From Nitricoxidireducens sp046726235 (GTDB taxonomy: Bacteria > Pseudomonadota > Gammaproteobacteria > Burkholderiales > Rhodocyclaceae): a stretch of DNA of 64,000 bases. The notes under the pieces were generated by a model. That model ran no database searches and had not been told where the DNA came from. It saw only the letters and a program-made list of their open reading frames with translations. Below are positions 25,244 through 34,609 of this stretch, one piece after another. The translations under genes and the position numbers were made by a program. Position 1 is the stretch's first letter; each line of letters starts with the position of its first letter. The stretch is taken from positions 175,000-238,999 of the forward strand of contig JBKPAD010000012.1 in the NCBI GenBank assembly GCA_046726235.1. The letters are read 5' to 3'.

Positions 25244-27412
25244 CTAGGCGGCCGCCTTTTGCCCGGGCGCGCGGAGCGCGCGCCACTTGCCGAGCATCGC
25301 CGCGAGGTCGGCCAGGTTGATCGGCTTGGCGAGGAAATCGTCCATGCCGGCCTCGAGGCAGCGGCCCTGGTCCTCGGCGAAGGCCGCGGCGGTGAGCGCG
25401 ACGATGCACAGCGGCGGCTGCCCCGATTCGCGCTCCCACTCGCGGATGCGCCGCGTCGCCTCGAAGCCGTCCATCTCTGGCATCTGGCAATCCATCAGCA
25501 CCATGTCGTAGTCCCCGCCTGCCGCCTTGATCGCCTCGAGCGCGTCGCGTCCGTTGTCCACGCTCTGCGGCTGGCAGCCGAGCTTGCCCAGCATCGCTTC
25601 GGCCACCATGCGGTTGACCGGGAGGTCCTCGACGATGAGCACGCGGCAGGCGTGGCCGTCCTCGATGACGAGCCCCCGCATCGCGGCGGGCAGCGTCTCC
25701 GGCGCGATCGCCGGCACCTCGCCCGACGGTTTCACGCACACGGTGAACCAGAACGTCGAGCCGAGTCCCGGGTTGCTCTCGACGCCGATGGAGCCGCCCA
25801 TCAGCCGCACCAGCCCCTCCACGATCGCCAGGCCGAGGCCGGTGCCGCCGAAATGGCGCGTGATGCCGGCGTCGAGTTGCGAGAACGGCCTGAACAGCAG
25901 GTGGCGCATTTCCGGCGCGACGCCAATGCCGTTGTCCTCGACATAGAAGCACAGCAGCACCTCGCCGTGGCAGACGCCGGCTTCCTCGCCGCGCACGCAC
26001 ACGCGCCCGTTCTCGGGCGTGAACTTGATCGCGTTGCCGACGAGGTTCGACAGCACCTGCCGCAGCCGGATCGGATCGCTGCGATAGCGCTGCGCCGGCG
26101 GGCCGTGCCAATGCACCTCGAGCGCGATGTCCTTCTCGCGCGCCAGCGGCCCGAACAGCATCGCCACCTCGTCGAGCACCGCGGCGGGCGCGAACGCCAC
26201 GTCCTCGAGCAGGAGCTTGCCGGCCTCCACCTTCGACAGGTCGAGGATGTCGTTGAGGATCGTCAGCAGCGAGTTGCCGGAATCGTAGATGGCGCCCGCG
26301 TAGGCGACCCGCTCCTCGGCATCGACGTCGTCGCGCATCAGCAGCTGCGCCATGCCGAGCACGCCGTTCATCGGCGTGCGGATTTCGTGCGACATGGTGG
26401 CGAGGAACTGGCTCTTGGCGACGTTGGCCGCCTGCGCCGCACTCTCGCGCTGCTCGGCCTGGCGGACGATGCGCAGCAGGAGCACGCCGGTGGCGCCGGA
26501 GAGCAGCACGAATCCGAGCGCGAGGGCGATGGTCTTGTAGACCTCCGCGTACCAGTCGGCGAGGTAGTCCTTCGAAGCCGTGCCGACGATGGCGATCATC
26601 GGTGCATTGTCGAGGCGGTGATAGGAAACGATATGCCGGTCGCCGGCCGGCGAACTCTCCAGGTGATACGTGGCCGAGCGAACGCCCGAGCTGACGCGAT
26701 CACGCAGCTCACGGGAAACGCCCGCGTGGCCGACCTGACCCCTCGGCTCGTCGGGAATCGGCGGCAGGCGGGTGATCAGGCCGAAGTCGGCGTCGCGCAG
26801 CACCACGGTGCCGCTGCCGCCGATGCTGAAGCGCGACAGCAGGCCGGTGAAGTGGTCGACCGCGACCGGCGCCGAAATCACCCCAGCAAAGCTGCCGTCG
26901 GGATGGTTGTAGCGCAGCGCGAAGCCGACGATGTGCTTCTTGGCGACGCGGCCGACGCGCGGCTTGGAAACCTGGACGCCGGCCTCCGGATGCTCGCGCA
27001 GGTGAACGAAGTACTCGCGGTCCACCCAACTCGGGCGCTCGCGCTTGTCGAGCCCCTTGCCGAAGACCACCAGGCCGCGGTCGTCGGCGATGCGGATCGC
27101 CTCCGCCTCCGGCAGCCGCTGCTCGTAGCGCGCCAGCAGCGCCTCGGTGCGCTTCGGGTCGAGCCGGCGCTGGTCGGCAAGCTGGCGTTCGAGTTCGTCG
27201 GCCACCGCGCGCAGCACCAGTTCGATGCGGCCGACGCTCGCCGAAATGCTTCGGTCGAGCGCGTGGGCGACGTTCTCGACCTGCGTTTCGGCGTGGTGCT
27301 CATGCTGCTGCCGGCTTTGATGCAGCGAAAACGCCGAGATCGCCAGCACCAGGATGTTCGCGCATGCCAGGCTCAGCACCAGCACCGCCCGGTAGGACCG
27401 CGAGGGGGTCAT
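25244..27412 (-). CDS. Hybrid sensor histidine kinase with fused receiver domain
   Basis: A 722-residue membrane kinase: helix near residues 8-30, a large periplasmic Cache-type sensor (about 35-285), a second helix (about 295-315), the dimerisation box SHEIRTPMNG with the phosphorylated His near 342, ATPase boxes NLVGNAIKF, DNGIGV and GGTGLGLAI, and a C-terminal receiver with acceptor Asp in VLMDCQMPEMDG. Ligand and partner regulator are unknown. I start at ATG 27412, which has GGGAG upstream; ATG 27463 would add 17 residues with no ribosome site. Confidence 0.9.
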   Translation of the reverse strand: MTPSRSYRAVLVLSLACANILVLAISAFSLHQSRQQHEHHAETQVENVAHALDRSISASVGRIELVLRAVADELERQLADQRRLDPKRTEALLARYEQRLPEAEAIRIADDRGLVVFGKGLDKRERPSWVDREYFVHLREHPEAGVQVSKPRVGRVAKKHIVGFALRYNHPDGSFAGVISAPVAVDHFTGLLSRFSIGGSGTVVLRDADFGLITRLPPIPDEPRGQVGHAGVSRELRDRVSSGVRSATYHLESSPAGDRHIVSYHRLDNAPMIAIVGTASKDYLADWYAEVYKTIALALGFVLLSGATGVLLLRIVRQAEQRESAAQAANVAKSQFLATMSHEIRTPMNGVLGMAQLLMRDDVDAEERVAYAGAIYDSGNSLLTILNDILDLSKVEAGKLLLEDVAFAPAAVLDEVAMLFGPLAREKDIALEVHWHGPPAQRYRSDPIRLRQVLSNLVGNAIKFTPENGRVCVRGEEAGVCHGEVLLCFYVEDNGIGVAPEMRHLLFRPFSQLDAGITRHFGGTGLGLAIVEGLVRLMGGSIGVESNPGLGSTFWFTVCVKPSGEVPAIAPETLPAAMRGLVIEDGHACRVLIVEDLPVNRMVAEAMLGKLGCQPQSVDNGRDALEAIKAAGGDYDMVLMDCQMPEMDGFEATRRIREWERESGQPPLCIVALTAAAFAEDQGRCLEAGMDDFLAKPINLADLAAMLGKWRALRAPGQKAAA

Positions 27413-27473
27413 CGTCTTGTTGCTCCCTTGACGCGGAAAGTCTAGCGCGTTCGAGGTCGCCATGTGCTCGAAA

Positions 27474-28025
27474 CTACGGGCTGGTGAGGCGGTCGAGCAG
27501 GCGCGCCAGCGCATCCTCGTTCACGCGTCCCACGGTGCCGGCCTGGACCTTGCCGCTGCGGTCGAGCACCACGGTGTAGGGAACCGCCTGCGCCACGTTG
27601 CCGAGCGCGCGCGAGGTTTCGGCGAACTCGCGGTCGGCGACCAGCAGGGGATAGGCGACGGGGAAGTCGCGCGCGAAATCGCGCACCTTGTCGGCATCGT
27701 CGATGGCGACGCCGACGAACTGCACGCCGCGCGCCGCATAGCGCTGCTGCAGGCGCGAGAAGGCCGGCATCTCGTCGCGGCAGGGGGTGCACCACGTCGC
27801 CCAGTAATTGACCACCAGGATCTTGTCGCGCCATTGCGCGATGCGCTGCGTACGGCCGGACGAATCGGGCAGCGCGGCATCGTAAAGCGCCGTCAGGGCG
27901 ATGGCCGGCACGGCGGCGGCCGGCGGCGCGAGATCGGGCGCGGCCGGCACCCGCACCATCGTCCAGGCCAGCGCCAGACTGCCGACGAAGAACGCCGCCG
28001 TCAGCCAGGGGAGCACGCGCTTCAC
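27474..28025 (-). CDS. TlpA/ResA-like thiol-disulfide oxidoreductase
   Basis: A 183-residue membrane-anchored periplasmic thioredoxin: N-terminal helix (about residues 6-24), active site WCTPC (YWATWCTPCRDEMP) and the cis-Pro element QAVPYTVVLD. It probably reduces disulfides in apo-cytochromes c or copper sites. The GTG start overlaps the stop of the upstream haem-copper-like gene (GTGA), so the two are translationally coupled. Confidence 0.88.
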   Translation of the reverse strand: MKRVLPWLTAAFFVGSLALAWTMVRVPAAPDLAPPAAAVPAIALTALYDAALPDSSGRTQRIAQWRDKILVVNYWATWCTPCRDEMPAFSRLQQRYAARGVQFVGVAIDDADKVRDFARDFPVAYPLLVADREFAETSRALGNVAQAVPYTVVLDRSGKVQAGTVGRVNEDALARLLDRLTSP

Positions 28026-29368
28026 GCCGCCGCCTTGCCCTTTTCGGCGGCCGGCTCGCGCGCCGGAAGCATCGACTTGAGGCAGGCGACGACGAACAGC
28101 AGGCCGCCGATGATGGCGATCAGGCCGCCGAGGCCCATCATGCCCATGCCGATCTTCTGCGGCAGCGTCGTCAGCATCTGCTCGGCGCCGGCCACCTTGC
28201 GCTGCACGCCGTAGCCGCCCGACCAGGCCAGGCCGAGGATGTGCATCAACTGGCCGAAGCCGTAGATGTAAGGCTGCCAGCGCGCCATGCGGCCCTCGAC
28301 GGCGCGAAAGCCGAGCTGCGGCAGCAGCACGTAGGCGAGGCCCATGAAGGCGAGCGTCACGCCGACGATGGCGCCGTGGTAGTGCGCCGGGATGACGACG
28401 TTCACGCCGCGGATCATGTAGCCGAGGATGCCGCCGGCGCCGAACAGCACGAACGAGGCGATGAAGGCGCCCTTCGCCGGATGCGCGGAGCCGCGCACGC
28501 CCCACAGGCCGGCGAGCCCGATCAGGATCAGCGGCCCCATCGTCGTGTGGCCGAACTCCATCAGCTTGGCGAACCACGCCATGTGCTGCGCCGAGTCGGC
28601 GGCCCAGCTGAGGTAGATCACGGGCACCGCGAGCAGCGGCAGCGCCGAGACCACGAACAGCAGCGAGAGCACGCGGCCGCTGACGATCGGCCTGGCGCCG
28701 AGATGGTCGGCGATCCAGATCCACGCCACCGCCATCAGCAGCGCGTGCTGGTACTGGAGCACGTGGCCGCCGCCCCAGAAGACCATCTCGTAATACTGCT
28801 GCGTATCGCCGGCCGGCACCGTGAGCCACGACCAGACGAAGGCGAGGAAGGCGAAGGCGCCCGCCACCGCGGCGAGGAACACGCCGACGCCGAACGGATT
28901 GCCGAGCGACTCGCGCGGCCAGGTCGTCGCCAGCGCGCGCAGCACCGAGATGCCGAAGCCGGCGGCGCACAGCCACAGGCTGACGAAGAACGCCGGCTGG
29001 CGCAGCACCGGGATGTAGTTGTTGAGCAGCGGATGCGCGTCGGGAAAGAACGGCGAAAGCGTCATCAGCAGCGTGCCGGCGCTTGCCAGCCAGAAGCCGG
29101 CGCGGCCGAGCGCGTCGCCGCGCGACGCCCCCAGCGCGCTCCACAGCACGCTGGCGAAGGCCATGAACCAGACCGCGACCGAGAGATCGACGTGCACGAT
29201 CAGCGCCGAGCGGAAGAAGTCCTTGAGCGGGAACACGTCCTGCACGCCGGGCGTGCGCGAGAACACCAGCAGGATGGCGAGGAAGCCCGAGCCGATGAGC
29301 GCCAGGAGGCCGAGCCAGAGCCAAGCGCGCGCGAGCTTGAGCGGCGTTCCGGAGGGAGCTTCGATCAT
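28022..29368 (-). CDS. Divergent haem-copper oxidoreductase-like subunit I without the CuB His-His pair
   Basis: A 448-residue protein with about twelve helices. It keeps heme-type histidines: His59 (IVHVDLSV), and His329 and His331 (IPAHYHGAIVG). A helix VI-like GGGHVLQYQH has His202, with Tyr206 four residues on. The next helix (LLFVVSALPLLAVPVIYL) has no His-His, so a normal CuB or FeB centre cannot be assembled as in known oxidases or NorB. No subunit II gene is adjacent. It may be a relative of divergent NOR families or a heme b sensor/transport protein. Start taken at ATG 29368 rather than a TTG 36 bp upstream. Confidence 0.75.
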   Translation of the reverse strand: MIEAPSGTPLKLARAWLWLGLLALIGSGFLAILLVFSRTPGVQDVFPLKDFFRSALIVHVDLSVAVWFMAFASVLWSALGASRGDALGRAGFWLASAGTLLMTLSPFFPDAHPLLNNYIPVLRQPAFFVSLWLCAAGFGISVLRALATTWPRESLGNPFGVGVFLAAVAGAFAFLAFVWSWLTVPAGDTQQYYEMVFWGGGHVLQYQHALLMAVAWIWIADHLGARPIVSGRVLSLLFVVSALPLLAVPVIYLSWAADSAQHMAWFAKLMEFGHTTMGPLILIGLAGLWGVRGSAHPAKGAFIASFVLFGAGGILGYMIRGVNVVIPAHYHGAIVGVTLAFMGLAYVLLPQLGFRAVEGRMARWQPYIYGFGQLMHILGLAWSGGYGVQRKVAGAEQMLTTLPQKIGMGMMGLGGLIAIIGGLLFVVACLKSMLPAREPAAEKGKAAA

Positions 29369-29506
29369 GATGGCGTCGTGTGAGGGTGTGTCAAGAGGCC
29401 GCAAGTATAGGGGGGACGGCCGATGCTAGACTACCGCCGCGATCAAGTTTTCCGCGGAAACCCTCCGCTAGAATCGCCTCCTGCCCCCCTCTCCGGAACC
29501 CGTTTC
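29369..29506. promoter_or_regulatory. Divergent promoter region with 12-bp palindrome
   Basis: The region between the divergent haem-copper-like and SCO genes contains the perfect palindrome TTTCCGCGGAAA at 29449-29460 and, rightward, TAGAAT at 29469-29474 as a candidate -10. The palindrome would overlap the -35 region of that promoter and could be a repressor or activator site. Evidence is sequence symmetry only. Confidence 0.35.
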
Positions 29507-30088
29507 ATGAAGCTCCTTTCCGCGCTGATCGTCGCCGCCGGCCTGCTGCTCGGCGGCTGTTCCGAACCGCCGAAATTCAACGCCACGGACATCACGGGCG
29601 TCGACTGGGGCAAGGACTTCGCGCTGCAGGACCCGACCGGCAAGACGCGCCGGATGGCCGACTTCAAGGGCAAGGCCGTGGTCCTCTTCTTCGGCTACAC
29701 GCAATGCCCCGACGTCTGCCCCACCAACATGGCGGCGATGCGCGACACCCTGAAGCTCCTGGGGCCCGACGCGCAGCGCGTGCAGGTGATCTTCGTCACC
29801 CTCGACCCCAACCGCGATACGCCGCAGCTGCTCGCGCAGTACGTGCCCTGGTTCGATCCGAGCTTCATCGGCCTCTGGGGCGACGAGAAGACCATCGGCG
29901 ACGTGGCGAAGGATTTCAAGGTCTTCTTCGCCAAGCAGCCGGGCAAGGAGCCGGGCAGCTACAGCATCGACCATGCCTCGTCGAGCTACGTCTTCGACCC
30001 GCAGGGCAACCTGCGCCTGACCGTCCGCCACGGCGAAGCGCCCGAGCGCGTCGCCGCCGACCTCAAACTCCTGCTCGCGGGAAAATAA
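29507..30088 (+). CDS. SCO1/SenC family lipoprotein
   Basis: A 193-residue lipoprotein (lipobox LLGGC, Cys18) with a complete SCO copper site: Cys67 and Cys71 (YTQCPDVCP) and the distal His in SIDHASSSYVFD. It probably serves a CuA or other periplasmic copper site. It is divergent from the orphan haem-copper-like gene and 0 bp from the YdbL-like gene. This is the only SCO in the window that has both the lipobox and all three copper ligands. Confidence 0.92.
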   Translation: MKLLSALIVAAGLLLGGCSEPPKFNATDITGVDWGKDFALQDPTGKTRRMADFKGKAVVLFFGYTQCPDVCPTNMAAMRDTLKLLGPDAQRVQVIFVTLDPNRDTPQLLAQYVPWFDPSFIGLWGDEKTIGDVAKDFKVFFAKQPGKEPGSYSIDHASSSYVFDPQGNLRLTVRHGEAPERVAADLKLLLAGK

Positions 30089-30517
30089 ATGAAACGACTC
30101 TGCATCCTCGCCGCCGCCCTGCTCCTGTCCGGCAGCGTGCTCGCCGCCGACGCCATCCGCTACGACATCAACGACCCGATGACCGTCGTCATCAAGCACA
30201 GCATGAAGCAGCGCGAATCGCGGCTGGTGAAGTTCTACGAGCCGCGCGTGATCGGCCTGGCCAACAACGGCGACCTCGCGATCGCCGATTCGTCGCACCT
30301 GGGCAAGATCGCCACGCGCCAGATCGTCGAGAAGCTGATCGACGCCGAGAACTCCGACCGCATGGCCTTCATCGCCGCGCTCGCCCACGCCAACAAGCGC
30401 AAGGACGACGCCGGCATCGCCGAAATCCGCGCCGGCATGCGGGCGCGCTGGGCCGGCGAAATGAAGTCCGGCTGGATGATCCAGGACGACAAGGGCAACT
30501 GGGCGCCCAAGCCCTGA
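30089..30517 (+). CDS. YdbL-like periplasmic protein (DUF1318)
   Basis: A 142-residue exported protein with a signal peptide cleaved near VLAA-DAIR. The segment VEKLIDAENSDRMAFIAALAHANK resembles the DUF1318/YdbL family, whose role is unknown. It starts immediately after the SCO stop and is probably co-transcribed with it. Family assignment is by pattern and could be wrong. Confidence 0.6.
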   Translation: MKRLCILAAALLLSGSVLAADAIRYDINDPMTVVIKHSMKQRESRLVKFYEPRVIGLANNGDLAIADSSHLGKIATRQIVEKLIDAENSDRMAFIAALAHANKRKDDAGIAEIRAGMRARWAGEMKSGWMIQDDKGNWAPKP

Positions 30518-30521
30518 GCCG

Positions 30522-31211
30522 CTATTTCGTCGCCGCGGGCAGCTCGATCTGCCCGTCGACGGCGACCGTCACCGTCGAATCCCCCGCTTCGAGCGGCATC
30601 GCCGCACCCTCGGCCGCCGCCATCCGCAACATCGGCATCGGCGGCTGACCGCCGGCCGCGCTGAGCGTCATGCGTCGAATCCGGTAAGACTGCCTGAACG
30701 CCGCGGCGACGCGTTCCGCCTTGTCGCGGAAGCGCTGCATCGCCTCGAGCTCGGCCGCATCCTCGGCGGCGCGGCGCGTTTCCGGCGCCGGCTGGAAACC
30801 GATGCGCGCGACGGCCATCGTCTTCTGCAACTGGCCGACGGCCGCCGACAGCGCCGCCGCCTCCGCGCTTTCCAGCACGATCTCGGAGCGCATGCGCCAG
30901 GCCTCGATCGCGCCGCCGCTCTTCGCATAGACCGGCCAGGTCTGCGTGCCGCCGCTGTGCACCGCGACGCCGCGCTGCGCCTTGGCGAGCGCGAGCCCCT
31001 CGGCGAGGCGCTCCTTGACGCGCCGCGCCACGTCGCCCGAATCGGGCCCGGACAACTCGACGTAAAGCACCGCGCGGCCGAGGTCGTTCGGCACATTGCG
31101 CTGCACCTCGACGCGGAAATCGACCAGCGTGCCGGCGGCCGAATCCTCGCCGGCGACGGCTGCCGCAGGCCAGGCCAGGGCTGCGGCGCAAATCAGGGTA
31201 AATGGCTTCAT
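30522..31211 (-). CDS. SIMPL (DUF541) domain periplasmic protein
   Basis: A 229-residue exported protein with signal peptide (about residues 1-20). The body has the SIMPL pattern: FRVEVQRNVPNDLGRAVLYVE, a long central helix and the element RIRRMTLSAAGGQPPMPMLRMA, as in the E. coli YggE family. Members are linked to oxidative stress but have no known activity. The gene stands alone, convergent with the YdbL-like gene. Confidence 0.8.
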   Translation of the reverse strand: MKPFTLICAAALAWPAAAVAGEDSAAGTLVDFRVEVQRNVPNDLGRAVLYVELSGPDSGDVARRVKERLAEGLALAKAQRGVAVHSGGTQTWPVYAKSGGAIEAWRMRSEIVLESAEAAALSAAVGQLQKTMAVARIGFQPAPETRRAAEDAAELEAMQRFRDKAERVAAAFRQSYRIRRMTLSAAGGQPPMPMLRMAAAEGAAMPLEAGDSTVTVAVDGQIELPAATK

Positions 31212-31362
31212 AAGCGGCTCCGAGGGATGGATGCAGCAATGATATTTGACGGCCCGAAATGCGTCAGTTCTCCGCATGGCGACCGGGGCCATCCCGTTAT
31301 CATCGGCGCTGCCTTGCGTCCGCGCGCCGCCCGGACGCCCGCCCAGACAACGCAGGTGCCCT

Positions 31363-32838
31363 ATGCAACGAACGCCCTTCATCTCCAGTGCAGTCATCGA
31401 GGTCGTCTTCCTCAACGTCCTGCTGCTGATCGCCGGCCTGGTCGGCGTCGGCACCCACGGCTGGCTGCCCCTCGACTGGCTCTGGCTGGTCCTGCTGGTG
31501 GCCTTCGGCATCGGCAGCGGGCTGTTCTACCTGCACAAGCTGAAGCTTGCCCTGAACCCGCTGCAGCACATCACGCGCATCGCGGAGGAAATCTCCGCCG
31601 GCGTGATCGGCGCGCGCATCCCCGATTCCGGCCGCACCGACGAACTCGAAGCCGCATGCCGCCACGTCAACGCCATGCTCGACCAGATGGAGACCTGCTT
31701 CCGCGAACAGCGCGAAGCCCTGTCGGCCGCCAGCAAGAACGAGTTCCATCGCCAGATGGACACCGGCAATCTGCTCGGCGTATTCCGCGAAGCCGTCGAG
31801 CAGGGCAACCAGTCGCTCGAAACGCTGATGGCCAATTACCACCGCGAGATGCGCAACAACCTGATGTCGCGCCTCGGACAGCTGAACACCGAGAACCTGC
31901 TGAAGAACCTGCGCACCAGCCAGAAGGACATGCTGGGCATCGTGGCGGCCACCGACAAGCTCACCGAGCTCTCGCACGAGAACTCCACGGCGGCGAACGA
32001 GAGCAGCCAGGCCATCGCCGACGTCGTCGCAGCGATGGACGGACTGGTCCGGAAGATCGAGGAAACCAACCAGTCGATCAACGAGTTCAACAACCACCGC
32101 GACGAGATCGCCCGCGCCGTGGGCCTCATCGCCAGCATCGCCGACCAGACCAACCTCCTCGCCCTCAACGCCGCCATCGAAGCGGCGCGGGCCGGCGAAC
32201 ACGGGCGCGGCTTCGCCGTCGTGGCGGACGAGGTGCGCAAGCTCTCGGAGGACTCGAAGAACGCATCCTCGACCATCAGCCAGATCATGGATGCGCTGAG
32301 CGACGACTCGGAAAACATGCTGCAGAACTCGGCCGCCATGAGCGAGATCGCAACCGCCTCGCAGCAAACGATCGGCGAAGTCGATGCGCGCTTCAGCGCC
32401 GTGGCGTCCGCCTCGGCCACCGCGCTGGAACAGATCCGGCTCGTGCACGACGTCAGCTTCGCCTCGCTGGCCAAGATCGACCACTTCATCTACAAGCAGA
32501 ACGGCTACATGGCCGTCGGCCGCGGCCTCGATTCCGACAACGCGCAGGCGATCAAGGTCAACGAGACCTCATGCCGCCTGGGCAAGTGGCTGACCGCCGA
32601 TTCGACCCTCGACGTCTTCGGCAAGCTGCGCGCCTTCGGCCACATCGAATCGCCGCACCGCGACGTCCACCAGAACATGCACCACGCACTCGCGCTGATG
32701 GGCGAAGAGTGGCAAACCGACTACAGCGTGCAGGAACAGCTGTTCGATCACTTCGAGAAGGTGGAACTGGGCAGCGACGGCGTCATCAGCGCCCTCGACG
32801 AGATGGTGCAGGAGAAGCACGCTTCCGCGGCGGCCTGA
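31363..32838 (+). CDS. Methyl-accepting chemotaxis protein with C-terminal CZB zinc domain
   Basis: A 491-residue receptor. Two hydrophobic segments near residues 9-30 and 40-58 leave almost no periplasmic loop, so the input is membrane or cytoplasmic. HAMP lies at about 60-113. The signalling hairpin tip is IADQTNLLALNAAIEAARAG near 259-278. The C-terminal CZB domain has the zinc pattern His374, Cys404 (CRLGKW), His432 and His436. CZB domains are reported to respond to zinc or hypochlorite, so this receptor may sense oxidants. ATG chosen at 31363. Confidence 0.92.
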   Translation: MQRTPFISSAVIEVVFLNVLLLIAGLVGVGTHGWLPLDWLWLVLLVAFGIGSGLFYLHKLKLALNPLQHITRIAEEISAGVIGARIPDSGRTDELEAACRHVNAMLDQMETCFREQREALSAASKNEFHRQMDTGNLLGVFREAVEQGNQSLETLMANYHREMRNNLMSRLGQLNTENLLKNLRTSQKDMLGIVAATDKLTELSHENSTAANESSQAIADVVAAMDGLVRKIEETNQSINEFNNHRDEIARAVGLIASIADQTNLLALNAAIEAARAGEHGRGFAVVADEVRKLSEDSKNASSTISQIMDALSDDSENMLQNSAAMSEIATASQQTIGEVDARFSAVASASATALEQIRLVHDVSFASLAKIDHFIYKQNGYMAVGRGLDSDNAQAIKVNETSCRLGKWLTADSTLDVFGKLRAFGHIESPHRDVHQNMHHALALMGEEWQTDYSVQEQLFDHFEKVELGSDGVISALDEMVQEKHASAAA

Positions 32839-33149
32839 CGGAGGCAGATCGGTCCGGCCGCCCGCGGATGGCCGAGGAGGGGCGTTCAGCCCACAAGGCG
32901 GCTTGGCCAGCCGGCGCCATTCGACGGGCCACCTCCCGAAACGCCTACGAGAAGGTGGTACGATGCCGAGTGCATTTTTTGACGCCTTTCGTCCCGACTC
33001 TTCATGGCTCTGAATCGACAACCCGCTGGAACAGCGACGGCAAGGGCCGCGGCGCGCGGCGCGTTTCCCGATTTAGACGACAACCGGCCGATTCATGACG
33101 TCTCCAACACGTTGGGCATCGTTTCATTGCCTTTATCCTGAGGAAGCGT
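32839..33149. other. Gene-free stretch before the lower-GC patch
   Basis: These 311 bases hold no convincing reading frame. GC is high to about 33070 and falls after it, marking the left edge of the atypical genes that follow. GAGGAAG at 33140-33146 is the ribosome site of the next gene. I see no clear promoter, tRNA, attachment duplication or terminator. Confidence 0.5.
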
Positions 33150-34190
33150 ATGGAAGCTATTGACTCGAATAAGACTAAGCAGATCATCTCGCTTTCTACA
33201 GTGTTGATCATGTTCGTCGGCGCACTAGGGGTGTTCGCCGCTGCATATTATTCTGAGGCTCGGGCCCCTTCTCCCGGAAGCTTTGCGTATGCCTTCGTAG
33301 CCGGGCTAACAACGCTTAGTGTGGCCTTAGTTGGCTTTGGGATATTTAGCTTCGCCCTCGACACGAAGAACTGGCGGGACTATTTTTCCGACAGAATCAA
33401 GGAAATCGTCATTGATAGCAATTACCTGAAGATGCTTGACGCTGAGACGCTTAAAGGCCTTCAGATTAATGTCCTCAAGGCCCAGTTCAATAATCCGAGG
33501 ATTGACAAGGAAGATGGCTTCCTGAGCTATTTCCATCAGAACTTGCATCGCTACATTTCGGAGCCGTACCGTGAGGACGTATCAACTGAAGTATTGATGC
33601 GCGATTCCATAGCGAGACCCGACTGTTACGAGGTCACGGACAAAGTAATCTACGTGTGCCGTTCGTCGTCAAACAAGATTCAAACGACAATTAATTGGCA
33701 TCCCGATCCAGACGAATTCGAAGAAATTTCGAGCATGACGATCTCGGTGCAATACCCGGAAACTCATACTCAAAAGGGCCAAGCCGCGGTAGTCAAGCAG
33801 AGTAATGACAACGCTGAACTCCAGAAAGGTTTCACTGTTTCCCTCGAGGACTACGAGAGCATTGATAACCTTGTCGTAATCATCGACTCGACTTACCTTG
33901 TAAAGAAGGGCAAGTTTCAGTACTGGCAGATGGCGCACCCCACGCGGAACTTCGACATCACAATCACCTACCCGCCGGGGTCGAGAATTCAGTTCAAGAC
34001 CTTGGTGTTGGAAGATGTGGTAAGCCAAATTACCCAACAGGAAGGGTACTTGAGGTTTAAATACGACTCTTGGCTGTTGCCACAAAGTGGGATCTCGTGG
34101 CTTATCACTCCTGCCACTTGCGTCTCAAATGGCACCTGTTTCGATGGTGCGCCGGGCGATGCCCAACCCGGCATTGCGGCGCGCCCCTGA
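33150..34190 (+). CDS. Two-helix membrane protein of unknown function, atypical composition
   Basis: A 346-residue protein with two N-terminal helices (about residues 13-33 and 45-68) and a cytoplasmic domain of about 270 residues that looks beta-rich (NFDITITYPPG, LVVIIDSTYLVKKG). I do not recognise the family. GC is clearly lower than in neighbouring genes and codon use is different, which suggests acquisition by transfer. A small membrane protein follows 20 bp later. A defence or sensor role could be imagined from the two-helix-plus-domain plan, but nothing shows it. Confidence 0.7.
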   Translation: MEAIDSNKTKQIISLSTVLIMFVGALGVFAAAYYSEARAPSPGSFAYAFVAGLTTLSVALVGFGIFSFALDTKNWRDYFSDRIKEIVIDSNYLKMLDAETLKGLQINVLKAQFNNPRIDKEDGFLSYFHQNLHRYISEPYREDVSTEVLMRDSIARPDCYEVTDKVIYVCRSSSNKIQTTINWHPDPDEFEEISSMTISVQYPETHTQKGQAAVVKQSNDNAELQKGFTVSLEDYESIDNLVVIIDSTYLVKKGKFQYWQMAHPTRNFDITITYPPGSRIQFKTLVLEDVVSQITQQEGYLRFKYDSWLLPQSGISWLITPATCVSNGTCFDGAPGDAQPGIAARP

Positions 34191-34210
34191 ACTAAGACAC
34201 TGGGTTATTC

Positions 34211-34516
34211 ATGGCACCTACTCTTCCCGCAATCGTTACGTCCGTCGGCCTCGCTTGTGACATCGTTGGTGCTTTGCTCGTCGCAAACGAAGTAGTGCGC
34301 GTATTCAAGGGCCCAGCGACTATTGATGTTGGTCACGCCGGATGCTTCAACGGAAGCACGCGCCTTGTCGCTAATCCGAAATTCGAGGCCCATGAAGCCA
34401 AGAAGCGAAAGATCATGGCGTTGGGCCTTGGCCTCTTGTTGGTTGGCTTCCTCTTGCAAGGCGTCGGTACATGGCTACCTTACCTCGGCCCTCAATCGTC
34501 CGCGCCATCCATTTAA
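34211..34516 (+). CDS. Small two-helix membrane protein of unknown function
   Basis: A 101-residue protein with helices at about residues 8-28 and 70-92 and a central hydrophilic loop. It shares the lower GC and transcription direction of the gene before it, so the pair probably arrived together. No family recognised. Confidence 0.6.
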   Translation: MAPTLPAIVTSVGLACDIVGALLVANEVVRVFKGPATIDVGHAGCFNGSTRLVANPKFEAHEAKKRKIMALGLGLLLVGFLLQGVGTWLPYLGPQSSAPSI

Positions 34517-34609
34517 GCCAGCGGCGCTCGAGCAGACCTGGCGCGTAGAGCCGGGCAAGACCGCTCACTTCTGCGTTCGGCTGTTCACGCCATAACGAAG
34601 CCCTCCCCG

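Noticed and set aside
33090..33120. Possible integron attC/core-site-like sequence (gttgggc near 33110)
   Set aside because: The 7-mer fits GTTRRRY, but no paired inverse core site with an intervening imperfect palindrome was found, nor any integrase.
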